The position numbers were made by a program, and so were the translations under genes. Shown here one piece after another: positions 55,056 through 62,532 of a stretch of DNA of 64,000 nucleotides (positions within the stretch are counted from its first letter, which is position 1; every line of letters begins with the position of its first letter). The stretch is from Bifidobacterium breve (GTDB lineage: Bacteria > Actinomycetota > Thermoleophilia > Solirubrobacterales > Solirubrobacteraceae). Location: NCBI GenBank assembly GCA_945878865.1, contig CAMCUD010000010.1, positions 62,001-126,000 on the forward strand. Direction: 5' to 3'. Under the pieces are notes generated by a model. It worked only from the letters and a program-made list of their open reading frames with translations, did no database searches and was not told the DNA's origin.

Positions 55056-56704
55056 GCCTGTTCGGCAAACAGCAGCCCAGCCGCGAGCGCACCGCCGCGG
55101 ACCGCGAGCGTGCGCGCCTCGAGCGCGAGGCGGCGCGTGCCGCGCGCGAGGGTCGCGAGCCGCCGCCCGGGATCGCGGACGGTGATCCGGCGGCGCTGGA
55201 GCCGATCGTCCCGTCGCCGGCCGACGACGCTGCGCCCCATGGTGATCCGTTTGCGGTGGAGGCCGAGGCCGAGGCCGAGCCCGAGCCCGCGCCCGCGCCC
55301 GCGCCCGAACCGGTCCCGGCGCCGGAGCCGACGCCCGCAGCACGGCAGGCAGTCCCCGCGCCCGTCGATCCCGCCCCGGCCCACGGCGACCCCATGGCCG
55401 CCCCCGAGCCCGAGCCTGAGCTCGCCACCCACACCGAGGACTGGCTCGCGCCCGACGAGCCCGAGGTCGTGAAGATCCAGCCCGATCCGCCCGCGCCGCC
55501 GCCCGCGCCCGCGGGAACGCTGCCCGCCAAGCCCGAGGAGGCGCTTGGTGCGACCCGCGCGCCGCGCGGGGCGGGACGCGGCCCGCGCCGCCCGCGCGCG
55601 GTGGCGTCGCCTCCGGGTGACGCGCCGGGTGGCGTGCGCCGCGCCCGCCGCTGGCGGCGCTGGGTCGCCGTCGCGGTGCTCCTGCTCATCCTCGTGGGGT
55701 TCCTGTGGCTGCTCAACGCCCTGATCCAGCCGTTCGGCGGCGACGGGGAGGGGCGCGTGGTCGTGCGTATCCCCGACGGCGCGAGCGCGAAGGACATCGG
55801 CGATCAGCTTGCCGAGGCCGGGGTCGTCGACTCCGGCGCGATCTTCTCCCTGCGCGCGCTGGTCTCCGGCAAGCGCGACGAGCTGCGCTCCGGCCGGTTC
55901 GTCCTCGCGGAGGGCATGTCCTACAGCGCGGCGATCGACGCGCTGACCACGGTGCCGAAGGCCAAGCCCAAGCCGACCACGGTGAAGTTCACGATCCCGG
56001 AGGGCCTGTCGCGGACCGAGATCGCGGCTCGCGTGCGCAAGGCGGACATCCAGGGCAGCTACCTGGAGGCGACCAAGCGCGCACCCGAGGGCTTCTCGCC
56101 GCGGAAGTACGGCGCACCGCGCCGGCCGCGCTCGCTCGAGGGCTTCCTCTTCCCGGCGACCTACGACCTCCGGCCCGGTCAGACCGTCCGCTCTCTGGTG
56201 CGCCAGCAGCTCGACACGTTCGAGACGAACATCCGCACCGTCAGCATGAAGCGCGCCCGCGCGAAGAACCTCACGACCTACGACGTGCTCATCATCGCCT
56301 CGATGATCGACCGCGAGGCGCAGCTCGACAAGGAGCGCCGCCTCATCTCCGCGGTCATCTACAACCGCCTGCGCGACGGCATGCCGCTCGGCATCGACGC
56401 CACGACGCGCTACGCCACGAACAACTGGACGCGGCCGGTTCGCCAGTCCGAGCTGCAGGCCGATTCGGCGTACAACACCCGCACGAAGACGGGGCTGCCG
56501 CCGACGCCGATCGGCAATCCGGGGCTCGCGTCGATCAAGGCCGCGGCGAACCCGGCGAAGTCCAAGGCGCTGTACTACGTCGTCAAGCCGGGGACGTGCG
56601 GCGAGCACGCGTTCAGCTCGACCGCCGAGCAGTTCCAGAAGGACGTGCAGCGCTACAACGACGCGCGCGCGAAGAACGGCGGCAAGTCCCCGACGACCTG
56701 CTGA
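55052..56704 (+). CDS. mltG: Endolytic murein transglycosylase MltG
   Basis: A 550-residue membrane-bound lytic transglycosylase of the YceG family, which cuts nascent glycan strands to set their length. Residues 1-205 form a long cytoplasmic, disordered extension rich in Glu, Ala and Pro (repeats of EPEP/APAP type), then a transmembrane helix (WVAVAVLLLILVGFLWLL, about 208-225). The extracytoplasmic YceG domain (about 235-550) has a LysM-like start (VRIPDGASAKDIGDQLA) and the catalytic Glu422 in IIASMIDREAQLDKER, followed by VIYNRLRDGMPLGIDATTRY. The N-terminal extension is longer than in E. coli but usual for actinobacteria. Confidence 0.95.
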   Translation: MSLFGKQQPSRERTAADRERARLEREAARAAREGREPPPGIADGDPAALEPIVPSPADDAAPHGDPFAVEAEAEAEPEPAPAPAPEPVPAPEPTPAARQAVPAPVDPAPAHGDPMAAPEPEPELATHTEDWLAPDEPEVVKIQPDPPAPPPAPAGTLPAKPEEALGATRAPRGAGRGPRRPRAVASPPGDAPGGVRRARRWRRWVAVAVLLLILVGFLWLLNALIQPFGGDGEGRVVVRIPDGASAKDIGDQLAEAGVVDSGAIFSLRALVSGKRDELRSGRFVLAEGMSYSAAIDALTTVPKAKPKPTTVKFTIPEGLSRTEIAARVRKADIQGSYLEATKRAPEGFSPRKYGAPRRPRSLEGFLFPATYDLRPGQTVRSLVRQQLDTFETNIRTVSMKRARAKNLTTYDVLIIASMIDREAQLDKERRLISAVIYNRLRDGMPLGIDATTRYATNNWTRPVRQSELQADSAYNTRTKTGLPPTPIGNPGLASIKAAANPAKSKALYYVVKPGTCGEHAFSSTAEQFQKDVQRYNDARAKNGGKSPTTC

Positions 56705-56715
56705 CCGTGGACGCG

Positions 56716-57525
56716 ATGACCGCGCGCTACGGGGTGCTCGGCTGGCCCGTTGCGCACAGCCGCTCGCCCGTGATGATGCACGCGGCCGGACTGTCCCGGT
56801 ACCAGCTGCTGCCCGTGCCGCCCGAGCGGTTCGCCGAGACCGTCCGCGCGCTCGCGGGGGCCGGGTTCCGCGGAGCGAACGTCACGATCCCGCACAAGGA
56901 GGCCGCGCTCGCGCTCGCCGACGAGGCGACCGACGCGGCGCGGGCGATCGGCGCGGCCAACACGCTCGAGCTGGCAGCCGACGGCGCGATCCGAGCGTCG
57001 AACACCGACGCGCCCGGCCTGCTGGCGGCGATCGAGGGGCGCCCCCGCGCGACCGCGGTCGTCCTCGGCGCCGGCGGGAGCGCCCGCGCGGTGATCTGGG
57101 CGCTGCGCTCGGTCGGGGCGGACGTCGCGATCTGGAACCGCACGAGCGATCGCGCTCGGCAGCTGGCGGATGAACTTGAGGCCAGGGCCGTCACCGAGAT
57201 CCCCGCAAACGCAGATCTACTAGTTAATTGTACGGCCGTTGGGCTCAGCGATCCGTCCACGACATTTTCCTCGCTGCCCCTTCGACCCGATGATCTCCGT
57301 GGATACGCGACCGTGGTGGACCTCGTCTACCGGCCGCAGGGGACGCCGCTCATCCATGCCGCGCAACGGCACGGTGCGGCGATCGTCGACGGCCTGGAGA
57401 TCCTGGTGCAGCAGGGCGCGTTGAGCTTTCGGACCTGGACGGGTCGGGAGGCGCCCATCGCGGCCATGCGCCGCGCGGTTCGCCCGAGCAGCACTGATGG
57501 ATCAGATCGCCACGCAGACAGATGA
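56716..57525 (+). CDS. aroE: Shikimate dehydrogenase
   Basis: A 269-residue NADP-dependent dehydrogenase reducing 3-dehydroshikimate in aromatic amino acid synthesis. Shikimate contacts are in GWPVAHSRSPVMMHAAGL; the catalytic Lys is in NVTIPHKEAALA and the Asp in ASNTDAPGLL; the NADP loop is VVLGAGGSARAVIWAL with the NRT motif (IWNRTSDRA). A GTG at 56707 is an alternative start. Codons 166-173 (57211-57234, around ADLLVNC) are unusually AT-rich: GCA, GAT, CTA, CTA, GTT, AAT and TGT occur close together in an otherwise GC-ending gene. The 3' end overlaps pilB by 29 nt in another frame. Confidence 0.95.
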   Translation: MTARYGVLGWPVAHSRSPVMMHAAGLSRYQLLPVPPERFAETVRALAGAGFRGANVTIPHKEAALALADEATDAARAIGAANTLELAADGAIRASNTDAPGLLAAIEGRPRATAVVLGAGGSARAVIWALRSVGADVAIWNRTSDRARQLADELEARAVTEIPANADLLVNCTAVGLSDPSTTFSSLPLRPDDLRGYATVVDLVYRPQGTPLIHAAQRHGAAIVDGLEILVQQGALSFRTWTGREAPIAAMRRAVRPSSTDGSDRHADR

Positions 57526-59356
57526 CCTCCTCGACGTCGACGTCACCCTCGACGCCGCCGCCGAGCCCGGCGGCTTCACCCCGCCGCCGCCCGCGCCGGG
57601 TCGCGAGCCCCACAGCGAGGGCGACGACGGTCCCTGGGACGGGGTCACGCGTCCGCGACCGCGCGCCGGCGGCGCGCCGCGCTTCCTGACCGACGTCATC
57701 GTCGAGCTCGGGCTGTGCGACGCCGAGAAGGTCGCGCAGGCCGTCGAGACCGCGCGGACGTCCGGCACCACGCCCGAGCGGCTCCTGCTGGACGGCGGTG
57801 CGCTCACGGCCGACGGGCTCGCCCGCGCGGTCGCGGAGCGGCACGGGCTCGACCATCTCGACCTCAGCGTCTTCCAGGCCGACATGGCGGCCGCCCACGT
57901 CATCGACGCCGCGGCCGCCAAGCGCTACCACGCGGTGCCGGTCGCCTTCATCGACGACCGGACGCTGCTCGTCGCGATGGCCGATCCGGCGAACGTGCTG
58001 GCCGCGGACGACATCTCGATGATCACCGGGTATGAGGTGCGCCCGGCGGTCGCCAGCGCCGAGGACATCGCCGGTCTCATCAGCCGCCTGAGCCGGCTGG
58101 ATCACGTCGTCGCCGACAGCGAGGCGCACGACGAGCAGGCCGAGGCGGCGTCACAGAGCGCCGAAGTGCTCGACCTCCGCGAGTCCGCCGACGACCAGCC
58201 CGTCATCAAGCTCGTCAACCAGGTGCTCGCGCAGGCCGTCGAGCAGGGCGCCTCCGACGTGCACTTCGAGCCCGACGCCGACGTGATGCGCGTCCGCTTC
58301 CGGATCGACGGCGTCCTCGTCGAGGCCACCGAGGTGCCGAACCGCATGGTCGCCGGCGTCGTCTCGCGCCTGAAGATCGTCAGTGATCTCGATATCGCCG
58401 AGAAGCGCATCCCGCAGGACGGCCGTGTCGGGCTGACGATCGACGGCAAGCACGTCGACCTGCGCGTCGTGACGCTCCCGTGCGCGCACGGTGAGAACGT
58501 CGTGCTGCGCATCCTCGACACCTCGAACGTCGTGCTCGATCTCGACAAGCTCGGCATGGGGGAATCCGAGCGCGAGAGGTTCACCGAGGCGTTCAACCAG
58601 GCATACGGCGCGGTCCTCGTGACGGGGCCGACGGGGTCGGGCAAGTCGACGACGCTCTACGCCGCGCTCGGTGAGCTCAACACGCCGGAGAAGAACATCA
58701 TCACGATCGAGGACCCGGTCGAGTACCAGGTCGACGGGATCACCCAGGTGCAGGTCAACCCGCGTGCGGGCCTGACGTTCGCCAGTGGTCTGCGGGCGAT
58801 GATGCGCGCCGATCCCGACGTGATCATGGTCGGCGAGATCCGCGACCGTGAGACCGCGCAGATCGCCATCGAGGCCGCGCTGACCGGCCATCTCGTGCTC
58901 TCCACCTTGCACACCAACGACGCGCCGACCGCCATCACTCGGCTCGTGGAGATGGGGATCGAGCCGTTCCTCGTCGCGTCGGCGGTCGACGCCGTCGTCG
59001 CGCAGCGCCTGGCCCGGCAGCTGTGTCGTCACTGCAAGACGCGGACGATCCTCCCGGCCGAGGTCCTGCGGCGCAACGGCTTCCACGTCACCCTCGATCT
59101 CGAGGCCTACGAGCCGGAGGGCTGCGCGCGGTGCAACCACACCGGCTACAAGGGCCGCATCGGCCTGTACGAGGTCATGCGGATGAATGAGGAGCTCCGC
59201 TCGCTGGCGGTCGAGCGCGCGTCGGCGGATCGGATCGCCGAGGTCGCGATGCGCGCCGGGATGTACCGGCTGCGCGAGGACGGGCTGCGCAAGGTGACGC
59301 TCGGCTTGACGTCAATCGCCGAGGTCGCGCGGGTGTGCGGCACCGGTGGGGCCTGA
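57497..59356 (+). CDS. pilB: Type IV pilus extension ATPase PilB (GspE/T2SS family)
   Basis: A 619-residue secretion ATPase. A disordered N-terminus (1-60) leads to an MshEN/T2SSE-N domain (about 62-200) with two N-terminal repeats. The ATPase core has VTGPTGSGKSTTLYAALGEL (Walker A, near 375), the Asp box IITIEDPVEYQV, Walker B DPDVIMVGEIRD and the His box TLHTNDAP. Near the C-terminus a tetra-cysteine zinc site, CRHCKTR and CARCNHTGYKGR, is typical of PilB/GspE. It powers pilus assembly with pilC and, for retraction, pilT, both encoded within 5 kb. It overlaps the end of aroE. Confidence 0.96.
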   Translation: MDQIATQTDDLLDVDVTLDAAAEPGGFTPPPPAPGREPHSEGDDGPWDGVTRPRPRAGGAPRFLTDVIVELGLCDAEKVAQAVETARTSGTTPERLLLDGGALTADGLARAVAERHGLDHLDLSVFQADMAAAHVIDAAAAKRYHAVPVAFIDDRTLLVAMADPANVLAADDISMITGYEVRPAVASAEDIAGLISRLSRLDHVVADSEAHDEQAEAASQSAEVLDLRESADDQPVIKLVNQVLAQAVEQGASDVHFEPDADVMRVRFRIDGVLVEATEVPNRMVAGVVSRLKIVSDLDIAEKRIPQDGRVGLTIDGKHVDLRVVTLPCAHGENVVLRILDTSNVVLDLDKLGMGESERERFTEAFNQAYGAVLVTGPTGSGKSTTLYAALGELNTPEKNIITIEDPVEYQVDGITQVQVNPRAGLTFASGLRAMMRADPDVIMVGEIRDRETAQIAIEAALTGHLVLSTLHTNDAPTAITRLVEMGIEPFLVASAVDAVVAQRLARQLCRHCKTRTILPAEVLRRNGFHVTLDLEAYEPEGCARCNHTGYKGRIGLYEVMRMNEELRSLAVERASADRIAEVAMRAGMYRLREDGLRKVTLGLTSIAEVARVCGTGGA

Positions 59357-59392
59357 CCGGCCGGGGGCAATTCCGACCGCCCGAGTATGTGT

Positions 59393-59398
59393 TAGGGT
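59393..59398 (+). promoter_or_regulatory. Candidate -10 element upstream of the rpsD leader
   Basis: TAGGGT fits TAnnnT. A weak -35-like TTCCGA lies at 59371-59376 with 16-nt spacing. The predicted transcription start falls at or just beside ATG 59405, the start of a nine-codon leader frame. Confidence 0.45.
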
Positions 59399-59404
59399 CG
59401 CCTA

Positions 59405-59434
59405 ATGCTTATGGCGACCATGATCGAGGACTGA
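59405..59434 (+). CDS. Putative nine-residue leader peptide before rpsD
   Basis: A complete short frame, MLMATMIED followed by TGA, begins 6 nt after a -10-like TAGGGT, so it may be translated from a leaderless mRNA. Its stop lies 2 nt before the rpsD GTG, and the probable rpsD ribosome-binding site (GAGGA, 59426-59430) is inside it. This is the geometry of translational coupling. Leaderless short ORFs are frequent in mycobacteria; here existence and role are inferred only from layout. Confidence 0.35.
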   Translation: MLMATMIED

Positions 59435-59436
59435 CC

Positions 59437-60066
59437 GTGGGCCGGTACACCGGGCCCACCGAGAAGCTCTCGCGCCGCGAAGGCGTGGAGCTGTTCCTGA
59501 AGGGCGAGCGGCTGCTCAACGGCAAGTCGGGCTTGGAGCGGCGGCCGACGCCGCCCGGGCAGCACGGCGCCGGGCGTCGCCGCCAGCCGTCGACGTACGG
59601 CATCCAGCTGCGCGAGAAGCAGCGCGCGAAGCGCTACTACGGCGTCCGCGAGCGCCAGTTCCGGCGCTACGTGCGCGAGGCGTCGCGCCAGCGCGAGGGG
59701 CTCATGGGCGACCACCTGCTCCGTCTGCTCGAGCAGCGGCTCGACAACGTCGTCTACCGCCTGGGCTTTGCGACGACCCGCGCGCAGGCGCGCCAGTACG
59801 TCAACCATGGCCATGTCACCGTCGACGGCCGGAAGGTCGACATCGCGTCGTTCGCGGTGAAACCGGGGCAGGCGATCGCGCTGCGCGGCGGGAGCCCGGT
59901 CGAAGCCGCCGTGCGCGATGCGATCGAGCTCGTCTCCAGCGTTCCCGGCTGGCTCCAGGTCGACGTCGACCGGCTCGAGGGCCGGGCGCTGCGCCTGCCC
60001 GAGCGCGGCGACATCGCGACGCCCGTCAACGAGCAGCTCATCGTCGAGTTCTACTCGCGGGTATGA
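59437..60066 (+). CDS. rpsD: 30S ribosomal protein S4
   Basis: A 209-residue primary 16S rRNA-binding protein. It matches S4 in MGRYTGPTEKLSRREGVELF, ERRPTPPGQHGAGRR, YGIQLREKQRAKRYYGVRER and the S4 domain RLDNVVYRLGFATTRAQARQ with VNHGHVTVDGRKVDI. The N-terminal zinc cysteines of C+ type S4 are absent, so it is the C- type. In most bacteria rpsD is in the rpsM-rpsK-rpoA cluster; here it lies alone between pilB and pilT. It could be a second, zinc-independent S4 copy or simply relocated. GTG 59437 follows GAGGA by 6 nt. The stop overlaps the next gene by 4 nt. Confidence 0.96.
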   Translation: MGRYTGPTEKLSRREGVELFLKGERLLNGKSGLERRPTPPGQHGAGRRRQPSTYGIQLREKQRAKRYYGVRERQFRRYVREASRQREGLMGDHLLRLLEQRLDNVVYRLGFATTRAQARQYVNHGHVTVDGRKVDIASFAVKPGQAIALRGGSPVEAAVRDAIELVSSVPGWLQVDVDRLEGRALRLPERGDIATPVNEQLIVEFYSRV

Positions 60067-60695
60067 GCGACGAGCTCGGCGGCATGCGCGGGCGGCCGTG
60101 CCCGCGCCACGAGGACGTGCTCATCGCCATCGACCACGCCTTCGGCCGCGACGGTGCGGCAGCGGTCGACGCGGCGCTCGACGAGCTCGCCGGGCTGCTG
60201 CCCGCGGCGGCGGTCGGCGAGGACCCGCTGCACGAGCTGGCGTGCGTCGCGGGCGTCATCCACCACCGGTTCGTCGCCGACGAGGACGGCCCGCTGTCGC
60301 TGAGCGAGACGCTGGCGGGCGGTGGGGGACATCCGCTCGTCCTGGCCGGGGCGGCGCTGGCGGCCGCGCACCGCCGCTTCTTGCGCATCGCCCTCGTCGG
60401 TCAGGGCCGGCGCGTGTGGCTCGCCCATGCCGCGGCAACCACGCCGCAGGTCGTCGACCCGCGCGACGCGGCGACGACGTTTGACGGCCGCACGCTCGGC
60501 ATCGACCTGCGCTGGCGCTGCGCGCACGAGCTCGGCGGGCTGGTCATCAGCGCGATCCGCGAGCGCGCCGAACGTCAGGGGGACCTGACGACCGCCCTGC
60601 GCGCCGCCGAGCTGCGGCTCGATCTGCCCCTGAGCGAGACGGCCGCGCGCGCGGATCGCCGCCACCTGCAGCGACTGCGCGCGCGGCTGAACTGA
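60063..60695 (+). CDS. Hypothetical protein, possibly a degenerate transglutaminase-core-like protein
   Basis: A 210-residue cytoplasmic protein, Ala/Leu/Arg-rich, overlapping rpsD by 4 nt (ATGA). The layout (LHELACVAGVIHHRFVADED, LSLSETLAGGGGHPLVLAGA, RRFLRIALVGQGRRVWLAHA, then VVDPRDAATTFDGRTLG) loosely recalls the SirB1/transglutaminase-core-2 family. In that family a GxxCxxL-type cysteine sits where this protein has GGGGHPLVL, so it would lack the catalytic Cys. The C-terminal 60 residues are helical with TPR-like spacing, as in SirB1. This assignment is tentative. Tight coupling to rpsD suggests a role linked to translation. Confidence 0.55.
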   Translation: MSDELGGMRGRPCPRHEDVLIAIDHAFGRDGAAAVDAALDELAGLLPAAAVGEDPLHELACVAGVIHHRFVADEDGPLSLSETLAGGGGHPLVLAGAALAAAHRRFLRIALVGQGRRVWLAHAAATTPQVVDPRDAATTFDGRTLGIDLRWRCAHELGGLVISAIRERAERQGDLTTALRAAELRLDLPLSETAARADRRHLQRLRARLN

Positions 60696-60698
60696 CGG

Positions 60699-61277
60699 CT
60701 ACTCGTTCGCCGACGCCGAGTCGGTGACGACGCAGACCTCCGTCGTCGAGCCCGAGCACAGTGCGTAGGCCTTGCCCGGCACCATCTGCGTGCGGGTGGA
60801 GACCGTGTACGGCACGTTCTGCGTGTCGCTCTCCTCGACGCGGATGATGTACGGCTGGCCGGTGTCCCAGGTGCTGAAGCCCAGCGCCGCCGTCGCCCCG
60901 GCCTCCCGGCCCTCGGCCTGACCCTGCGCGAGCCCGGCCTGCTTGCCGGCGGCCTCGCCGTTCTCGAAGCCGACCTTCTTGCCGGCCGAGACACCCTGGG
61001 CGAGGCCTTCCTTCTGCCCCTGCTGCTTGCCGGCGGTCTCGCCGACGTTCGTGCCGGCCTGGGCGCCCGCGTTGAAGATTTCCTCGTACTTCGGCTGCCC
61101 CTGCGCGTACTCGTCCTCCGTGGAGCTCACGCCCTGGCTGTGCCCGAAGAGGTAGCCGCCGACCATGAGGACGAGCGCCACGGCCACCGCGCCGGCCCAC
61201 CAGCCGGTCGACGGCTTGCCCGACGACGAGGGCGCGGGCGCGGGGGAGGGCGAGGACGGGGGCGGGGGTGTGGCCAT
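60699..61277 (-). CDS. Membrane-anchored protein with a Gly-every-fourth-residue repeat
   Basis: A 192-residue protein of unknown family. Residues 1-24 are Pro/Ser-rich and cytoplasmic; one transmembrane helix covers about 27-45 (WAGAVAVALVLMVGGYLFG). Residues 71-127 have glycine at every fourth position without exception (15 glycines: 71, 75, 79 and so on to 127), with polar or small residues between (QKEG, KQAG, LAQG). Such a helix would have a smooth glycine face suited to close helix packing. The C-terminal 60 residues form a separate domain with two cysteines (YALCSGSTTEVCVVT). It is divergent from pilT, 151 nt away, and ends 3 nt from the gene after rpsD. Confidence 0.8.
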   Translation of the reverse strand: MATPPPPSSPSPAPAPSSSGKPSTGWWAGAVAVALVLMVGGYLFGHSQGVSSTEDEYAQGQPKYEEIFNAGAQAGTNVGETAGKQQGQKEGLAQGVSAGKKVGFENGEAAGKQAGLAQGQAEGREAGATAALGFSTWDTGQPYIIRVEESDTQNVPYTVSTRTQMVPGKAYALCSGSTTEVCVVTDSASANE

Positions 61278-61428
61278 GACGGTCTCCTGGGTCGAGGGGC
61301 GCGATCGGTATCGGCGTGCCCACCGCTGCACATGAGGCCCGGCGGACGCGTGCCGGCTCGTCGTAGATGTGTCCAGAGCGCCGCGCAGCACGTGCGTCCC
61401 GTCGCGTGGCGGCCGATCACCGGGGACG

Positions 61429-62532
61429 ATGAGCGTCGACTTCGCCGACCTGGTCCTTCAGGTCCTGCAGCGCAGGGCCTCCGATCTCCACCTGACCGCC
61501 GGTGCGCGGCCGGTGGTGCGCACCCGCGGGCGCCTCGTGCCGCTCGAGGGCTTCCCCGTCCTGACGCCCACGGACACGCGGGAGATCGTCTACGGGATCC
61601 TCACGAACGACCAGCGCCAGCGGCTGGAGACCGACTGGCAGCTCGACTTCGCCTACGCGGTCCCAGGGCAGGCCCGGTTCCGTGTCAACGCGTACTTCCA
61701 GCGCGGCGCCCTCGGCGCGGCGTTCCGTCTCATCCCCGCGAAGATCGAGTCGCTCGACGATCTCGGCCTCCCGGGCGTGATCGGTGAGTTCTCGAAGAAG
61801 CCGCGCGGCATCGTCCTCGTCACGGGCCCGACCGGCTCGGGCAAGTCGACGACGCTCGCCGCGATCCTCGACAAGATCAACATGGAGCGCGAAGAGCACA
61901 TCATGACGGTCGAGGACCCGATCGAGTTCCTCCACAGTCACAAGCGCTGCATCGTCAACCAGCGTGAGCTCGGCGCCGACGCCCAGAGCTTCGCCCTCGC
62001 GCTGAAGGCCGCGCTGCGTCAGGACCCGGACGTGATCCTCGTCGGCGAGATGCGCGACCTGGAGACGATCTCCACCGCACTGACCGCCGCGGAGACCGGC
62101 CACCTCGTCTTCGCCACCCTGCACACGCAGGACGCGCCGCAGACGATCGACCGCGTCATCGACGTCTTCCCGCCCGAGCAGCAGCACCAGGTGCGCGTGA
62201 TGCTCTCCGTGTCGCTGCAGGGGATCGTCACGCAGCAGCTGCTGCCCACGGCCGACGGCTCGGGCCGCGTCGCCGCGTGCGAGATCCTCATCCCGACGCC
62301 GGCGATCCGCAACCTCATCCGCGAGGGCAAGACACACCAGATCTACTCGGCGATCCAGACCGGCTCGCAGTACGGCATGCAGACGATGGACGCGGCGCTG
62401 GCGACGCTCGTCAAGCGCGGGGTCCTCACGCAGGCGTTCGCCGAGGAGCGCTCGTCGCAGCCCGATGAGCTCAAGCGGCTCATCAGCGGCAGCGTCCCGG
62501 GTCAGCAGCAGAACATGTACCGGGCGGCGTGA
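61429..62532 (+). CDS. pilT: Type IV pilus retraction ATPase PilT
   Basis: A 367-residue hexameric ATPase of the PilT family, normal in length. It has the N-terminal PAS-like region starting DFADLVLQVLQRRASDLHLT, Walker A VTGPTGSGKSTTLAAILDKI near residue 134, Asp box IMTVEDPIEFLH, Walker B DPDVILVGEMRDLETI and the His box TLHTQDAPQTIDRVID. The PilT signature AIRNLIREGKTHQI is near the C-terminus. It lacks the N-terminal extension and zinc cysteines of PilB, so it is the retraction type. ATG 61429 is preferred. The stop overlaps the pilC start (GTGA). Confidence 0.95.
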   Translation: MSVDFADLVLQVLQRRASDLHLTAGARPVVRTRGRLVPLEGFPVLTPTDTREIVYGILTNDQRQRLETDWQLDFAYAVPGQARFRVNAYFQRGALGAAFRLIPAKIESLDDLGLPGVIGEFSKKPRGIVLVTGPTGSGKSTTLAAILDKINMEREEHIMTVEDPIEFLHSHKRCIVNQRELGADAQSFALALKAALRQDPDVILVGEMRDLETISTALTAAETGHLVFATLHTQDAPQTIDRVIDVFPPEQQHQVRVMLSVSLQGIVTQQLLPTADGSGRVAACEILIPTPAIRNLIREGKTHQIYSAIQTGSQYGMQTMDAALATLVKRGVLTQAFAEERSSQPDELKRLISGSVPGQQQNMYRAA

